Notes: a model not told the origin generated them from the letters alone. Shown: positions 16,887-27,124, counted from the stretch's first letter. The stretch is 64,000 bases of DNA from Bacteroidota bacterium (GCA_030706405.1 JAUZOO010000014.1:1-64000); one strand, 5' to 3'. Translations and numbers: made by a program.

Positions 16887-17726
16887 ATGAGCCCGTCTAA
16901 AAGTTTTCCCAAAAAGATATTGCAACAAAACCAGTTGTTTTGCAACGAGGTTCCTTCGCTTGCTAAAACACAGCATTTCATCAACGATTTAGTAAATTTT
17001 CTTTTTCCGATACGCGTTGACCGTAACATCAGCCTTTTGCAGGTTGAAGCAAAGTGGGAAGATCTTCATCATCAATTTAGGGAACTGGTTACTCCTTTTG
17101 GCCCCAAATTGAACAAAACCGGGGATGAAATTACCATTGAATTTTTTGAACAGATCCCTGCTATCCACGAACGGCTCATAAAAGATGCTGATGCTTATGT
17201 GGTTTTCGACCCGGCAGCCAAATGTCGCGAAGAAGTAATCCTTTGCTATCCGGGATATTATGCACTTTCTATTTACAGGCTTTCGCATGTTCTCTACCAG
17301 ATGAACGTTCCGGTACTATCGCGCGTCATTTCGGAATATGCACATGCCAAAACCGGTATTGATATTCATCCCGGGGCTAACATTGGCAAACGTTTGTTTA
17401 TCGACCACGGAACCGGTATCGTCATCGGTGAAACCACAATCATCGGCAACAACGTAAAAATTTACCAGGGCGTAACGCTCGGAGCTTTATACGTTGGGAA
17501 AGAGCTTGCCAACAAGAAACGACATCCTACCATTCAGGACAACGTTATTGTTTATGCCGGAAGTACCATTCTTGGTGGGGAAACAATCATTGGACATGAT
17601 ACGGTTGTGGGAGGGAACTCTTGGATAACCGAAAGCGTGCCTCCATTTTCGGTTGTTTCGCATAAACCTGTTGTTGTTATTCGCGACTCTAAAAAGTACG
17701 TCGAACCAATAAATTTTGTAATTTAA
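16887..17726 (+). CDS. cysE: Serine O-acetyltransferase
   Basis: The protein has 279 residues: an N-terminal helical domain (with CREEVILCYPGYYALSIYRLSH) and a C-terminal left-handed beta-helix of hexapeptide repeats (DIHPGANIGKRLFIDHGTG, VIGETTIIGNNVKIYQGVTLG, HPTIQDNVIVYAG). The catalytic His are in DIHPG and IDHGTG. It makes O-acetylserine from serine and acetyl-CoA, the first step of cysteine synthesis. It is the longer, EpsC-like form common in Bacteroidota. The cysteine synthase gene follows 54 bases later, so the two are probably one operon. Confidence 0.93.
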   Translation: MSPSKSFPKKILQQNQLFCNEVPSLAKTQHFINDLVNFLFPIRVDRNISLLQVEAKWEDLHHQFRELVTPFGPKLNKTGDEITIEFFEQIPAIHERLIKDADAYVVFDPAAKCREEVILCYPGYYALSIYRLSHVLYQMNVPVLSRVISEYAHAKTGIDIHPGANIGKRLFIDHGTGIVIGETTIIGNNVKIYQGVTLGALYVGKELANKKRHPTIQDNVIVYAGSTILGGETIIGHDTVVGGNSWITESVPPFSVVSHKPVVVIRDSKKYVEPINFVI

Positions 17727-17780
17727 CCTCAAAACCTGACAAGTCTCTTAAATGTGTCAGGTCATCTCAATATAAAAGTT

Positions 17781-18692
17781 ATGAAAATTAACAACATTTT
17801 AGAAAGCATTGGCAATACCCCTCACTTGCGGGTACAGCGCCTTTTTCCTGCCGATTATGAGGTATGGGTAAAACTCGAACGCTTTAATCCCGGCGGGAGT
17901 ATCAAGGATCGTATTGCTCTTTCGATGGTTGAAGATGCCGAACAGAAAGGTATCTTGAAGCCCGGTTCGGTAATCATTGAACCAACTTCCGGGAATACCG
18001 GTATTGGCCTGGCGCTGGTAGCAGCGGTAAAAGGCTATAAACTTATCCTGGTAATGCCCGAATCGTTCAGCATCGAACGTCGACGGCTGATGGCTGCTTA
18101 CGGAGCATCGTTTGAGCTTACACCGCGCGAAAAGGGAATGAACGGAGCGCTCGAAAAAGCTGCGGAACTTGTGCAAACCATCCCCAATGCCTGGATGCCT
18201 TCGCAATTTGACAACCCGGCTAATATCGCCATTCACAAGTCTGCAACAGCACAGGAAATAATAAATGACTTCCCCGAAGGCTTTGATGTACTTATCTCTG
18301 GCGTAGGAACCGGCGGACACCTTACCGGCGTTGCCGAAGTACTCAAAGAAAAATGGGCTAACCTCAAAGTGTTTGCGGTGGAACCCGAAGCTTCCCCGTT
18401 TATCAGCGAAAAGAAATTTGCCCCGCACCCTTTGCAGGGAATCGGGCCTAACTTTATTCCGGGCAACCTGCATACCGAAGTTTTAGACGGAGTTATTGCT
18501 ATCGGGAAAGAGGAAGCTTACGAATACACTCGTCAGATGGCTCAACTCGAAGGTGTTTTTGTAGGTATATCGTCGGGCGCATCGCTTGCGGCCGTTGCCA
18601 AGAAAATTCAGGAGCTGCCTAAAGGCTCACGAATTCTTACCTTTAACTACGATACCGGCGAACGTTATTTATCCATCGAAGGATTGTTCTAA
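17781..18692 (+). CDS. cysK: Cysteine synthase (O-acetylserine sulfhydrylase)
   Basis: The protein has 303 residues from the ATG at 17781. Motifs of PLP fold type [16 protein letters not shown] (Schiff-base Lys), [13 protein letters not shown] (substrate loop), [15 protein letters not shown] (phosphate cup), and a Ser in [11 protein letters not shown] contacting the PLP ring nitrogen. It converts O-acetylserine and sulfide to cysteine. Whether it is CysK or CysM type cannot be settled by eye. Translationally or transcriptionally linked to cysE. Confidence 0.92.
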   Translation: MKINNILESIGNTPHLRVQRLFPADYEVWVKLERFNPGGSIKDRIALSMVEDAEQKGILKPGSVIIEPTSGNTGIGLALVAAVKGYKLILVMPESFSIERRRLMAAYGASFELTPREKGMNGALEKAAELVQTIPNAWMPSQFDNPANIAIHKSATAQEIINDFPEGFDVLISGVGTGGHLTGVAEVLKEKWANLKVFAVEPEASPFISEKKFAPHPLQGIGPNFIPGNLHTEVLDGVIAIGKEEAYEYTRQMAQLEGVFVGISSGASLAAVAKKIQELPKGSRILTFNYDTGERYLSIEGLF

Positions 18693-18709
18693 AGGAATAT
18701 AAAAGAATA

Positions 18710-18767
18710 TAAACGCAAAGACGCGGAGTCCAAAGATACACTTTGTGGCTCCGCGTCTTTGCGTTTA
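18710..18767. repeat. Long perfect palindrome, GxxExxY-element-like ends
   Basis: Two perfect 19-base arms (TAAACGCAAAGACGCGGAG and its complement) surround a 20-base centre that pairs partly (CCAAAG/CTTTGTGG). The core CGCAAAGACGCG is shared with the terminal repeat of the element at 44253-44700. It lies between the convergent ends of cysK and rnhA and may also stop transcription, although no long T run follows. Confidence 0.8.
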
Positions 18768-18776
18768 TTATATCAT

Positions 18777-19235
18777 TTATTCCGGCTGATAACCAAAATC
18801 GTCCAGAAGATTTCCTTTAGAGGATGCTTCAACGGCCAGTTTATCGCACAGGTTGTTTTCTTTATTGGTAGAATGGCCTTTTACCCACACAAAATTTACC
18901 TGGTGTTTGCGATAAATTTTTAGAAAACGCATCCACAGATCGGGGTTTTTTTTCCCGGCAAAGCCTTTCTTCTCCCAACCGAAAACCCATTTCTTTTCTA
19001 CGGCATCCACCACATACTTAGAATCAGTGTAAACCGTAACCTGACTGTTCTCGTTTTTCAACAATTCGAGCGACACAATCACGGCCAGCAATTCCATTCG
19101 GTTGTTGGTGGTGAGCTTATAGCCTTGCGACAGTTCTTTGCGGTGCGGACCGGCAATCAATACGGCTCCGTATCCTCCGGGGCCCGGGTTTCCCCGCGAA
19201 GAACCATCGGTATAGATGATTATTGGTGCAGACAT
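18777..19235 (-). CDS. rnhA: Ribonuclease HI
   Basis: The 152-residue protein starts MSAPIIIYTDGSSRGNPGPG (first catalytic Asp), then NNRMELLAVIVSLELL (Glu), VYTDSKYVVDAVEKKW (second Asp), and VKGHSTNKENNLCDKLA (His and last Asp). It cuts RNA in RNA-DNA hybrids during replication and repair. Full length with all catalytic residues. Single-gene unit. Confidence 0.95.
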   Translation of the reverse strand: MSAPIIIYTDGSSRGNPGPGGYGAVLIAGPHRKELSQGYKLTTNNRMELLAVIVSLELLKNENSQVTVYTDSKYVVDAVEKKWVFGWEKKGFAGKKNPDLWMRFLKIYRKHQVNFVWVKGHSTNKENNLCDKLAVEASSKGNLLDDFGYQPE

Positions 19236-19300
19236 TTAGGCGCGACTAAGCAATTAAGTGTAAAATTTTTTTAAAGTTCCTTGGAAATTAAGGGGACTAT

Positions 19301-21451
19301 CTAATTTAAAGTCATTTCATCAACCAGGTATTTAGCTCCGGCAAACTTGTCCATCACAAATAGGACGTATCGAATATCCACACAGATGGTTTTCTGCACA
19401 TCTGGTTCGTAAATAATGTCGCCGCTCATGGCTTCCCAGTTACCGTCGAAGGCTAATCCGATAAGTTCACCGTTAGCATTAAGTACCGGGCTTCCGGAAT
19501 TACCGCCGGTAATATCGTTGTTGGTGGTAAAACAAACCGGCATCTCGCCGTTTTTGCCATAAATGCCATAATCCTTCGCCTGGTAAAGTTGTTTTAATTT
19601 TGCCGGGACAATAAACTCGTTGTTAGTGGAATCTTCTTTTTCCATTACGCCTTTCAGGGTTGTTTTATAATCGTAAAACACGGCATCGCGTGCTTTATAA
19701 TCGCCAACTTTTCCGTAGGTAAGGCGCATGGTAGAATTTGCGTCGGGGTAGAAAATTTTATCCTTGTTCATTTCCTGCAAACCTGCAATATACAAACGGT
19801 CGCAAATTTTTAACTGATTTTCGAAAGATGTATACAAATCCTGCATTTGCCAATAGGCTTGCGCTACGGCCACGGAAGCAATAAATACAGGGTCTTTTTC
19901 AATCGTTTTAACCTTGGGGTTATCCAGAAAAGCCATCAGCTTCTTCTCATCGGCAAACATCGATTTTTCAAAAAGATTATCAACATACTTTTTATAATCA
20001 CCCTTATATTTTTTCTGAATATCGGTAAGAAAAGAAGGATGCAGTTCCGGCTTTACGTTTTCGTAAAAAAGGCGAAACATAACTTCGGACACCTTTTTAT
20101 CGGTGGGAGCATTGTAATCTTTATAAAATTTCCGGGATTTTTCGCGTAAGCTGTTCGTCAGTTCTTTGAGCTTTTCGGGGTCGTTAGATTTTAATTTCAG
20201 GAAACCGTACAATTCCAGAAACGGCAACGGTAAGGAAAGAATTTCAGAACCTTCCAGCAATGCTTCGCTCAGGTACATCATGGCTTGTTCGTAATCTTTG
20301 CGGTTAAGGATAGTCTTATCGATGGTATTCAGAACGTTCCCGTATTTTTGTTTTCGGTCGGCATCGGCATTTACCCAATTTTGGAATAGAGCCTCCTGTA
20401 CCTGTTTTTTTTCGATAACCTGGAGGTTTACAATTCCTTTATCCTGACCAATGGAATTTTTCCAATAGTTTGAGGAGCGGCTGTACTTGTCAGAATATTT
20501 AATCCGGATGGCAGGGTCGGCGTTCATATCGGCCATCAGTATGTTGAGGCGGGCGGTACGTACTTTGATGCGTGCCGGGTTTTCGAGTTCAAGCAATTCC
20601 TTAACCCCATAAGATGTCATATAGCGTTGGGTGCTTCCGGGATACCCGATAACCATAGTGTAATCATCCTTTTCGACACCTTTTAACGATACGGGAAGGT
20701 ATTTTTTAGGTTTAAGAGGAATGTTGTCTTTAGAATAAGGGGCCGGCTTTCCGTCGGGACCTGAATATACGCGAAAAACACTGAAATCGCCTGTATGACG
20801 GGGCCACATCCAATTGTCGGTATCGCCGCCAAATTTACCAATTGACGATGGCGGAGCTCCTACCAACCGTACATCGGTGTATTTTTCGTACACCAGCAGG
20901 TAAAAGGCATTGCCTCCATAATATTCTTGCACATCGGCCTGATAGTGCGTTCCGGCAATAGCGTCGATCACCAGTTTACGTGTAACCGCAGCAATGGCGG
21001 TGTCGCGTTCGGCTTCAGTCATTTTGGACGTAAGTTTTGGAAGTATCTTTTTTGATACATCTTCAATCCGTATCAGGAAAGTGACAGACAAATCGGGCAT
21101 GCAGAGTTCCTCGCTTTTCGATTTTGCCCAGAAACCATTGGACAGGTAATCGTGTTCGACCGTTGAAAAATACTGAATAGCATCGTATCCGCAGTGATGA
21201 TTTGTGAGAATAAGTCCTTGGTTTGAAACAATTTCGGCGGTACATCCTTCGCCAAACAAAACCACCGCATCTTTTAAGCTCGATTTGTTGACACTGTAAA
21301 TGTCTTCGGCTGAAAGTTTACAGCCGAGACTGTGCATTTTATTAATATTTAGCTCACTCACTAAATTAAGCAGCCACATACCTTCGTCGGCATGAAGGCA
21401 GGGCGAAACAAGAATAAAAAGAGCAGCCAGGAATGAACGTAGTTGTTTCAT
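19301..21451 (-). CDS. S46-family dipeptidyl-peptidase, DPP7-like
   Basis: The protein has 716 residues from the ATG at 21449-21451, which begins a clean signal peptide ending at LHADEGMWL; the mature N-terminus DEGMW is a hallmark of S46 enzymes. The triad is visible as ILTNHHCGYDAIQ (His), an Asp near GGDTDNWMWPRHTGDFSVFR, and GGNSGSPVLNANGE (Ser). Eighteen residues after the catalytic Ser is Gly (in FDGNWE); Gly there is associated with DPP7 (hydrophobic P1), Arg with DPP11 (acidic P1). It releases dipeptides from peptides in the periplasm, feeding amino-acid catabolism. Confidence 0.9.
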   Translation of the reverse strand: MKQLRSFLAALFILVSPCLHADEGMWLLNLVSELNINKMHSLGCKLSAEDIYSVNKSSLKDAVVLFGEGCTAEIVSNQGLILTNHHCGYDAIQYFSTVEHDYLSNGFWAKSKSEELCMPDLSVTFLIRIEDVSKKILPKLTSKMTEAERDTAIAAVTRKLVIDAIAGTHYQADVQEYYGGNAFYLLVYEKYTDVRLVGAPPSSIGKFGGDTDNWMWPRHTGDFSVFRVYSGPDGKPAPYSKDNIPLKPKKYLPVSLKGVEKDDYTMVIGYPGSTQRYMTSYGVKELLELENPARIKVRTARLNILMADMNADPAIRIKYSDKYSRSSNYWKNSIGQDKGIVNLQVIEKKQVQEALFQNWVNADADRKQKYGNVLNTIDKTILNRKDYEQAMMYLSEALLEGSEILSLPLPFLELYGFLKLKSNDPEKLKELTNSLREKSRKFYKDYNAPTDKKVSEVMFRLFYENVKPELHPSFLTDIQKKYKGDYKKYVDNLFEKSMFADEKKLMAFLDNPKVKTIEKDPVFIASVAVAQAYWQMQDLYTSFENQLKICDRLYIAGLQEMNKDKIFYPDANSTMRLTYGKVGDYKARDAVFYDYKTTLKGVMEKEDSTNNEFIVPAKLKQLYQAKDYGIYGKNGEMPVCFTTNNDITGGNSGSPVLNANGELIGLAFDGNWEAMSGDIIYEPDVQKTICVDIRYVLFVMDKFAGAKYLVDEMTLN

Positions 21452-21503
21452 TATGTCATTATGGTTTATATCATTATACAATTTAAAGTTTAGCTTCGCC
21501 GGT

Positions 21504-22709
21504 TTAACCTATCCGTTTGAGCGATGCCATATAAAATCCGTCAAACCCGTCTTCGGGCGAGATGGATAATTCTTCGGTCAATTCAAATTTTTCGGGTTGA
21601 CGCTCCAGAAACTTTCGAACCTGCAACATATTTTCGGAAGGCATGATACTGCATGTACAATACACCAAACGCCCGCCTGATTTGGTCATCCGGCTGTAAC
21701 GGTTCAGAAGGTCTTCCTGCGTTTTAAGCAAGTTTTCAAAATCAGAGGGTTGCAGCCTCCATTTTATCTCCGGGTTACGTTTTAAAACCCCGAGTCCGGA
21801 ACAAGGCACATCGAGCAAAACAAGATCAGCACTGTCGTATAGCCGTTTTATCACTTTGGTGGATTCAATCGGGCGCGGCTCAATAATTGAAATTCCGGCA
21901 CGGCGAACCCGTTTTTTCAAGGTTTCGAGCTTGGAAGGATAAAGGTCGAGCGCAATGATGCGGCCTTTGTTCTGCATTAGGGCTGCAAGGTGAAGCGTTT
22001 TACCTCCGTTTCCGGCACAGGCGTCGATAACACGCATACCGGGTTGAGGATTGGCAAATTGCCCGGTCATTTGTGAGGAAGCATCCTGCATCTCAAACAG
22101 CCCTTCTTTGAATTCGGGAAGATGAAAGACATTCAGTTTCTTTTTTATCACCAATCCGTCGGGAGCATTGGTACACAATTCGGTAGTAACGTCTTTTTGA
22201 TCGAGTTGGGACTTGAGTTGTTCCTTCGTAATTTTCAGGGTATTGACCCGAAGTACTTGGGCTGGCTCACGGTTCAGGGCTTTGAGGATATGGGGCCAGC
22301 GTTCGCCAAGTTCGGCAGCGCCAAGTTTATCAATCCAATCGGGTACGGAATGTTCGATAGCACGGTTTTTGGTAAGCTCATCATGCAACGATTGGATCGT
22401 TTCGGATTTAATCCTTTTAAATACCGGCCAGACAGGCAGCGTATTTCCGGTGATTATCCAGGCAATTCCGGCTATTTTCATGAAGTCGGTATGCTTTCCT
22501 AATTCTGCGCGGTTATAAATTTCGGATAAAAGTCGCCAGTTGCGAATTATGTAATTAACCCACTCAACAATAAATGCCTTGTCCGTTTCGCTTAAGAAAT
22601 GGTTTTTTCTGAAAAAGGCCTCGAATGCTTTATCCGAATGCTGTCCGTCAACCATAACCGCAACGGAAATATGGGCAACAGCCTCAAAATTTTTTATAGA
22701 AATTGTCAA
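21504..22709 (-). CDS. RsmB/NOL1/NOP2-family RNA m5C methyltransferase
   Basis: The protein has 401 residues. An N-terminal helical NusB-like half is followed by the SAM domain: VIDACAGNGGKTLHLAALM, IIALDLYPSKLETLKKRV, LVLLDVPCSGLGVLKRNPE (motif IV Cys) and LVYCTCSIMPSEN (motif VI catalytic Cys). It probably makes m5C in rRNA. The frame offers only TTG (22707-22709) as the first start, with an ATG 18 codons later, so the N-terminus is uncertain. The DPP7-like gene follows 52 bases downstream. Confidence 0.85.
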   Translation of the reverse strand: MTISIKNFEAVAHISVAVMVDGQHSDKAFEAFFRKNHFLSETDKAFIVEWVNYIIRNWRLLSEIYNRAELGKHTDFMKIAGIAWIITGNTLPVWPVFKRIKSETIQSLHDELTKNRAIEHSVPDWIDKLGAAELGERWPHILKALNREPAQVLRVNTLKITKEQLKSQLDQKDVTTELCTNAPDGLVIKKKLNVFHLPEFKEGLFEMQDASSQMTGQFANPQPGMRVIDACAGNGGKTLHLAALMQNKGRIIALDLYPSKLETLKKRVRRAGISIIEPRPIESTKVIKRLYDSADLVLLDVPCSGLGVLKRNPEIKWRLQPSDFENLLKTQEDLLNRYSRMTKSGGRLVYCTCSIMPSENMLQVRKFLERQPEKFELTEELSISPEDGFDGFYMASLKRIG

Positions 22710-22990
22710 CGTTTAAAATTTTGGTAAAAATAACGGTTCCGTTAAAATAAACGTGGTTAATTTATCAATTTGAAAAATTAAACGTCAATACGTTCTTAAT
22801 AAAGACTATAAGGCTTTTTGATATCCTGATTATTTAAATATTTTTAAGAAATTATACCCCGAGTATTTATTAATTTTGAAGCCCGATTCCGGCGACGTCA
22901 AAAAAAATTGTTATTTTGATAACTTTTAAGAAATCGCTGATTTACAAAATTGGGCATTCAATCTAAAGCAATTCACTAAGTATTAAACAG

Positions 22991-25099
22991 ATGGAAAGAA
23001 TTAACAAACCGGTAAGAAGATACATGACGTTGTTTCTGGCAGTTGGGCTAGCCGGAGTGCTGGCATCTTACACCTATTGCAACCGCGAGAATAAGAACCA
23101 GATTTTGCTTGAACTGGTAAGCCAGGTTCTCATTCACTATCATTTCAGCCCGCTCGAAATTAACGACGATTTTTCCACCAAAGTCTATAATCTTTACCTC
23201 AAACGGCTCGATTATAACAAGCGGTTCTTTACCAAAGAAGATCTGAAAAAGCTCGATGATTACAAAACCAAAATCGACGACGAGATAAACAATCGTAGCA
23301 CCGAATTTTACGATGTTACCAACGAGATGTACAATAAAAACATCGCTAAGGTAAAGGCATATTACACTGAAATACTCGAAAAACCGTTTACTTTCGATGA
23401 TAATGAAACGTACCAAACCGATCCGGATAAGACCGACTTTCCGCAGGATGATGCCGCGTTAAAGGAAGCTTGGCGGAAATCGTTGAAATATCAGGTGCTT
23501 ACCCGGGTTAATGATGCGCTGAGCGCTCAGGAACTGGCCAAAGCCGACACTACGCCTAAAAAATCGGTGGCTGAGCTGGAAGCCGATGCCCGCAAAAAGG
23601 TATTGAAACTTCAGGATACATGGTTTAAGCGCCTTGGCCAGCTTTCGGATATGGACCGTTTTTCTATTTTCCTGAATGCTATTACCGGGGTGTATGATCC
23701 GCACACCCAATATCTGGCGCCCGAAGACAAAGAAAATTTTGATATGTCGATGTCCGGACAACTCGAAGGTATTGGTGCTCAACTTCAGGAGGATGAATCG
23801 GGCTATACCAAGGTTCTCAGCATTGTTCCCGGTAGTCCGTCGTACTTGCAGGGCGACCTTAAAGCCGGCGATAAAATCATGAAAGTTACCCAGGAAAAAC
23901 AAGACCCTGTAGACATTATAAACATGCCTATTAGCGATGTAGTAAAACTAATCCGTGGTAAAAAAGGCACTAAAGTAACGTTGACCGTGAAAAAGGCTGA
24001 TGGCTCTGTCAAAAATATAACTATTACCCGCGATGTGGTTATCCTCGAAGAAACCTTTGCCAAATCGGCGCTTGTTGATGGGCCTACGGGAAAAATCGGG
24101 TACATCTACCTGCCAAAATTTTATCAGAACTTTAACGATGCCGACGGAGCTTCGTGCGCCGAAGACGTTGCCAAGGAAGTAGAAAAACTCAAAAAGGAAA
24201 ACGTAGGTGGCATTATCCTCGACTTGCGGAACAATGGCGGTGGCGCCCTTGGCGATGCCGTTAAAATGGGAGGTTTGTTTATCAGCCAAGGACCCATTGT
24301 ACAGGTAAAAACGAAAGCTGGAGCACCCAATATTCTTAAAGATACCAATCCTGCCATTCAATACGGAGGCCCATTAGTTGTGATGGTTAACAGTTTCAGC
24401 GCTTCGGCTTCGGAAATTCTTGCCGCAGCCATGCAGGATTACCACCGTGCTGTCATTATCGGGACTACTACTTTTGGTAAGGGAACTGTACAAAACCAGC
24501 TGAACCTCGACGATTTTGTACCTGGCATGAACCAGAAAATTGGTCCGCTGGGAGGAATGCTGGTTACCATTCAGAAATTTTATCGCATCAATGGCGGTGC
24601 AACCCAGCTTAAAGGCGTAACTCCCGACATTGTTCTTCCCGACCCGTTTAGCGAAGTTGAAACCGGCGAACGCGAACAGGATTACTGTATGCCTTGGAAC
24701 AAAATAAATCCGGCTACTTATACCACTTGGACGGCTACTCCCAAAATGGCACAAATCATCCAGAAAGAGAATGTGTTGGTTGCGGCTGACCCTAATTTTG
24801 CTATTATTAAAGAGCAGGCAATGGAGTTGCACAAACGTAAAAACGAAACAATCATTACCTTAAATCTTGAAAAATATAAACTTCAGGAAAAGGAAATTCA
24901 AAACAAAAGCAAACGTTTTGAAGAACTTGCTAAAAAGGATATAGGATTGAAGGTTCATTCCCTGACTGCAGATATTAGTAAAATGGATGGAGATACCGCT
25001 AAAATTGTAAGGAATACGAACTGGATTAAAGATCTCTCGAGAGACTTGTACCTCAAAGAAGCAGTACAGGTTGTAGCTAAGATAGAAAAATCGAAATAA
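22991..25099 (+). CDS. prc: Carboxy-terminal processing protease (tail-specific protease, S41A)
   Basis: This is a 702-residue protein with an N-terminal membrane/signal segment (TLFLAVGLAGVLASYTYC, possibly a weak lipobox). The N-terminal Prc-type domain has YNLYLKRLDYNKRFF. A PDZ domain follows at about residues 255-340 (LEGIGAQLQ, IVPGSPSYLQGDLKAGDKI). The protease core holds GGIILDLRNNGGGALGDAV, SFSASASEILAAAMQDY (catalytic Ser) and TTTFGKGTVQ (catalytic Lys). The C-terminal domain is present. Prc degrades misfolded or tagged periplasmic proteins and trims envelope proteins. Single gene with terminator. Confidence 0.92.
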   Translation: MERINKPVRRYMTLFLAVGLAGVLASYTYCNRENKNQILLELVSQVLIHYHFSPLEINDDFSTKVYNLYLKRLDYNKRFFTKEDLKKLDDYKTKIDDEINNRSTEFYDVTNEMYNKNIAKVKAYYTEILEKPFTFDDNETYQTDPDKTDFPQDDAALKEAWRKSLKYQVLTRVNDALSAQELAKADTTPKKSVAELEADARKKVLKLQDTWFKRLGQLSDMDRFSIFLNAITGVYDPHTQYLAPEDKENFDMSMSGQLEGIGAQLQEDESGYTKVLSIVPGSPSYLQGDLKAGDKIMKVTQEKQDPVDIINMPISDVVKLIRGKKGTKVTLTVKKADGSVKNITITRDVVILEETFAKSALVDGPTGKIGYIYLPKFYQNFNDADGASCAEDVAKEVEKLKKENVGGIILDLRNNGGGALGDAVKMGGLFISQGPIVQVKTKAGAPNILKDTNPAIQYGGPLVVMVNSFSASASEILAAAMQDYHRAVIIGTTTFGKGTVQNQLNLDDFVPGMNQKIGPLGGMLVTIQKFYRINGGATQLKGVTPDIVLPDPFSEVETGEREQDYCMPWNKINPATYTTWTATPKMAQIIQKENVLVAADPNFAIIKEQAMELHKRKNETIITLNLEKYKLQEKEIQNKSKRFEELAKKDIGLKVHSLTADISKMDGDTAKIVRNTNWIKDLSRDLYLKEAVQVVAKIEKSK

Positions 25100-25154
25100 C
25101 CTTTTCTAATTATGGTTTGTGATTTTTTGTTTGTCAGCTTTGTGTAAGCAAAGC

Positions 25155-25186
25155 AAAAAGGAAGGCCAAAAGCCTTCCTTTTCTTT
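25155..25186 (+). terminator. prc terminator
   Basis: AAAAGGAAGGC / GCCTTCCTTTT stem with a five-base loop, then TCTTTT. Confidence 0.88.
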
Positions 25187-25269
25187 TATATCCTTTTAAA
25201 TTAATTGCCGATATTATTATTCTTATTTCGCACACTTTCGGCGAGAGCCTTATGCTTGCGCTATAGTGC

Positions 25270-26490
25270 TTAAAATGCCGCCATCAGCAGGTTTATATCC
25301 TGCGAAGGGATGCCAAGGCGGTTGCCGATTGTAAGGCTGGTTAAAATGCCATTATACAGGTAAACTCCGTGACGTAATCCAAAATCTGATTTTAGGGTTG
25401 GGGTTAATCCTCCGGATTCAGCTATGTCCAAAAGGAGTGGGCGCAGAACATTGCTTAGTGCAATGGAAGCCGTGCGGGCCACGCGTGAAGGGATGTTCGG
25501 TACACAATAATGGATAACATCGTGTTTGGTAAATACAGGGTTGCCATGGTCGCGGCATTCGGATGTTTCGAAGCATCCGCCCTGGTCGATACTGATATCT
25601 ACTATAACAGACCCTTTTTTCATTCCGGCAACAATATCTTCGGTAACTATAAAGCGCGAGCTTAAATCGGTAAAGTGCATGGCTCCAATAACCACATCGG
25701 CCGACCGTAAAGCTTTGCTAAGCACCTGTGGATGCAAGGCCGATGTATAAAGCCTCATTCCCAAGTGGTTTTGGATGCGTTCCATATTATGGATAGAATT
25801 GTCCATAATTTTAACAAAAGCTCCCAGTCCTAATGCTGTACGGGCTGCCGATTCGGCCGCTGTTCCCGATCCGAGAATGACGACTTCGGCAGGTGTTATA
25901 CCTGTAATGCCGCCAAGCATTACTCCTTTTCCGCCATTGGCATTGCTCAGGTATTCGGCGGCGATAAGCACGGCAGTATTTCCTGAAATTTCGCTCATGC
26001 TGCGGACTACCGGATAACTGTCGTAATGATCTTTAATATTTTCGTACGAAATAGCTGTGACCCTTTTCTGCATCAGCAGGCGGATATACTCATCGCAAAG
26101 GTCGTAATAATGCAGGGACGAAATAACCACCTGGTTTTCTTTCATCAACCCGATTTCTTTGGTTGATAAAGGTGCAACTTTAAGAATTATGTCGGCTTTG
26201 TAGACGTCGGCGGTATCCACTATCAACCCGCCTCTTTCGCTGTATTGGGTATCTGTGTAGTTGGCCGATTTTCCTGCGTCGCGCTCAACTAAAACCCGAT
26301 GACCGTTCCTTACCAATACTTCGACACCTTCGGGAGTAAGCGGTATCCGGCTTTCATATTTATCGGCCTCTTTGGGGATTCCAATAACAAGCTGATATTG
26401 TTTCTTTGCCACTTCGAGCATTTCCTCCTGAGGCAGCAATGCCTGTTGGTGAAACGTAAATGGTTTGGGAATTACCTCTTGTTTAGCCAT
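25270..26490 (-). CDS. ald: Alanine dehydrogenase
   Basis: The protein has 406 residues. The N-terminal catalytic region has KEADKYESRIPLTPEGVEVL and VVISSLHYYD; the NAD-binding Rossmann fold is PAEVVILGSGTAAESAARTA; the C-terminal part has IVDISIDQGGCFET and HYCVPNIPSRVARTAS, both characteristic of alanine dehydrogenase. It interconverts L-alanine and pyruvate plus ammonia with NAD, used in amino-acid catabolism or alanine production. About 30 residues longer at the N-terminus than typical Ald (about 370), as in many Bacteroidota forms. Neighbouring peptidase genes fit amino-acid use. Confidence 0.88.
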   Translation of the reverse strand: MAKQEVIPKPFTFHQQALLPQEEMLEVAKKQYQLVIGIPKEADKYESRIPLTPEGVEVLVRNGHRVLVERDAGKSANYTDTQYSERGGLIVDTADVYKADIILKVAPLSTKEIGLMKENQVVISSLHYYDLCDEYIRLLMQKRVTAISYENIKDHYDSYPVVRSMSEISGNTAVLIAAEYLSNANGGKGVMLGGITGITPAEVVILGSGTAAESAARTALGLGAFVKIMDNSIHNMERIQNHLGMRLYTSALHPQVLSKALRSADVVIGAMHFTDLSSRFIVTEDIVAGMKKGSVIVDISIDQGGCFETSECRDHGNPVFTKHDVIHYCVPNIPSRVARTASIALSNVLRPLLLDIAESGGLTPTLKSDFGLRHGVYLYNGILTSLTIGNRLGIPSQDINLLMAAF

Positions 26491-26572
26491 AAGTTAATGA
26501 TATGAGAGATGAATAGAATCGACTCTAAAGTTAAATAATTCAGGCCTATTGGCAACAGCAGAAATAATTTAT

Positions 26573-26983
26573 TTAGAATTCAACAAGCCTGCTGCCATCG
26601 GCCTGTTCGGAGATATAGACATTATGAATATGGTCGGGGAGGACCGTTTCTCCTTTCTCCGGCCATTCGATAAAACAATAATTGGGAGAATAGAGATAAT
26701 CTTCGTACCCAAAATCGAATAGTTCTTCAATCTTGTTAATCCGGTAAAAATCGAAATGATAAACCAGTTGATTATCCCCGGTGTGGTATTCGTTTACAAT
26801 GGCAAAGGTAGGGCTGGTAACCACTTCCACTACTTTCAGCTGATGGCAGATTTCTTTAATCAGCGTGGTTTTTCCGGCTCCCATGCTTCCGTAAAAGGCA
26901 AAATGCTTTTTTCCGGCAGTGGCATCCAGAAATTCGCGGGCTACGCGGGGTAAATCGGCTAAAGAAGAAATATAAAGTTTCAT
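26573..26983 (-). CDS. tsaE: tRNA threonylcarbamoyladenosine biosynthesis ATPase TsaE
   Basis: The protein has 136 residues from the ATG at 26981-26983; a longer frame upstream adds an unlikely leader. Walker A is FYGSMGAGKTTLIK, followed by VTSPTFAIVNEY, VYHFDFYRI and the terminal FIEWPEKGE, all typical of TsaE/YjeE. With TsaB, TsaC and TsaD it makes t6A37 in ANN-reading tRNAs. The ald gene lies downstream on the same strand and porX upstream. Confidence 0.93.
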   Translation of the reverse strand: MKLYISSLADLPRVAREFLDATAGKKHFAFYGSMGAGKTTLIKEICHQLKVVEVVTSPTFAIVNEYHTGDNQLVYHFDFYRINKIEELFDFGYEDYLYSPNYCFIEWPEKGETVLPDHIHNVYISEQADGSRLVEF

Positions 26984-27124
26984 CTGTTTAATCGTGATTA
27001 TTAGGGTCAGATGGAACGGCCATGATATTAGGTTGGAGCCTGCCAATCATGGACATTTCATGCAACAAATTTATATAATAAAGCGACTGGATGATTAAGG
27101 AATTATGCGATTCTGAAATCAACT

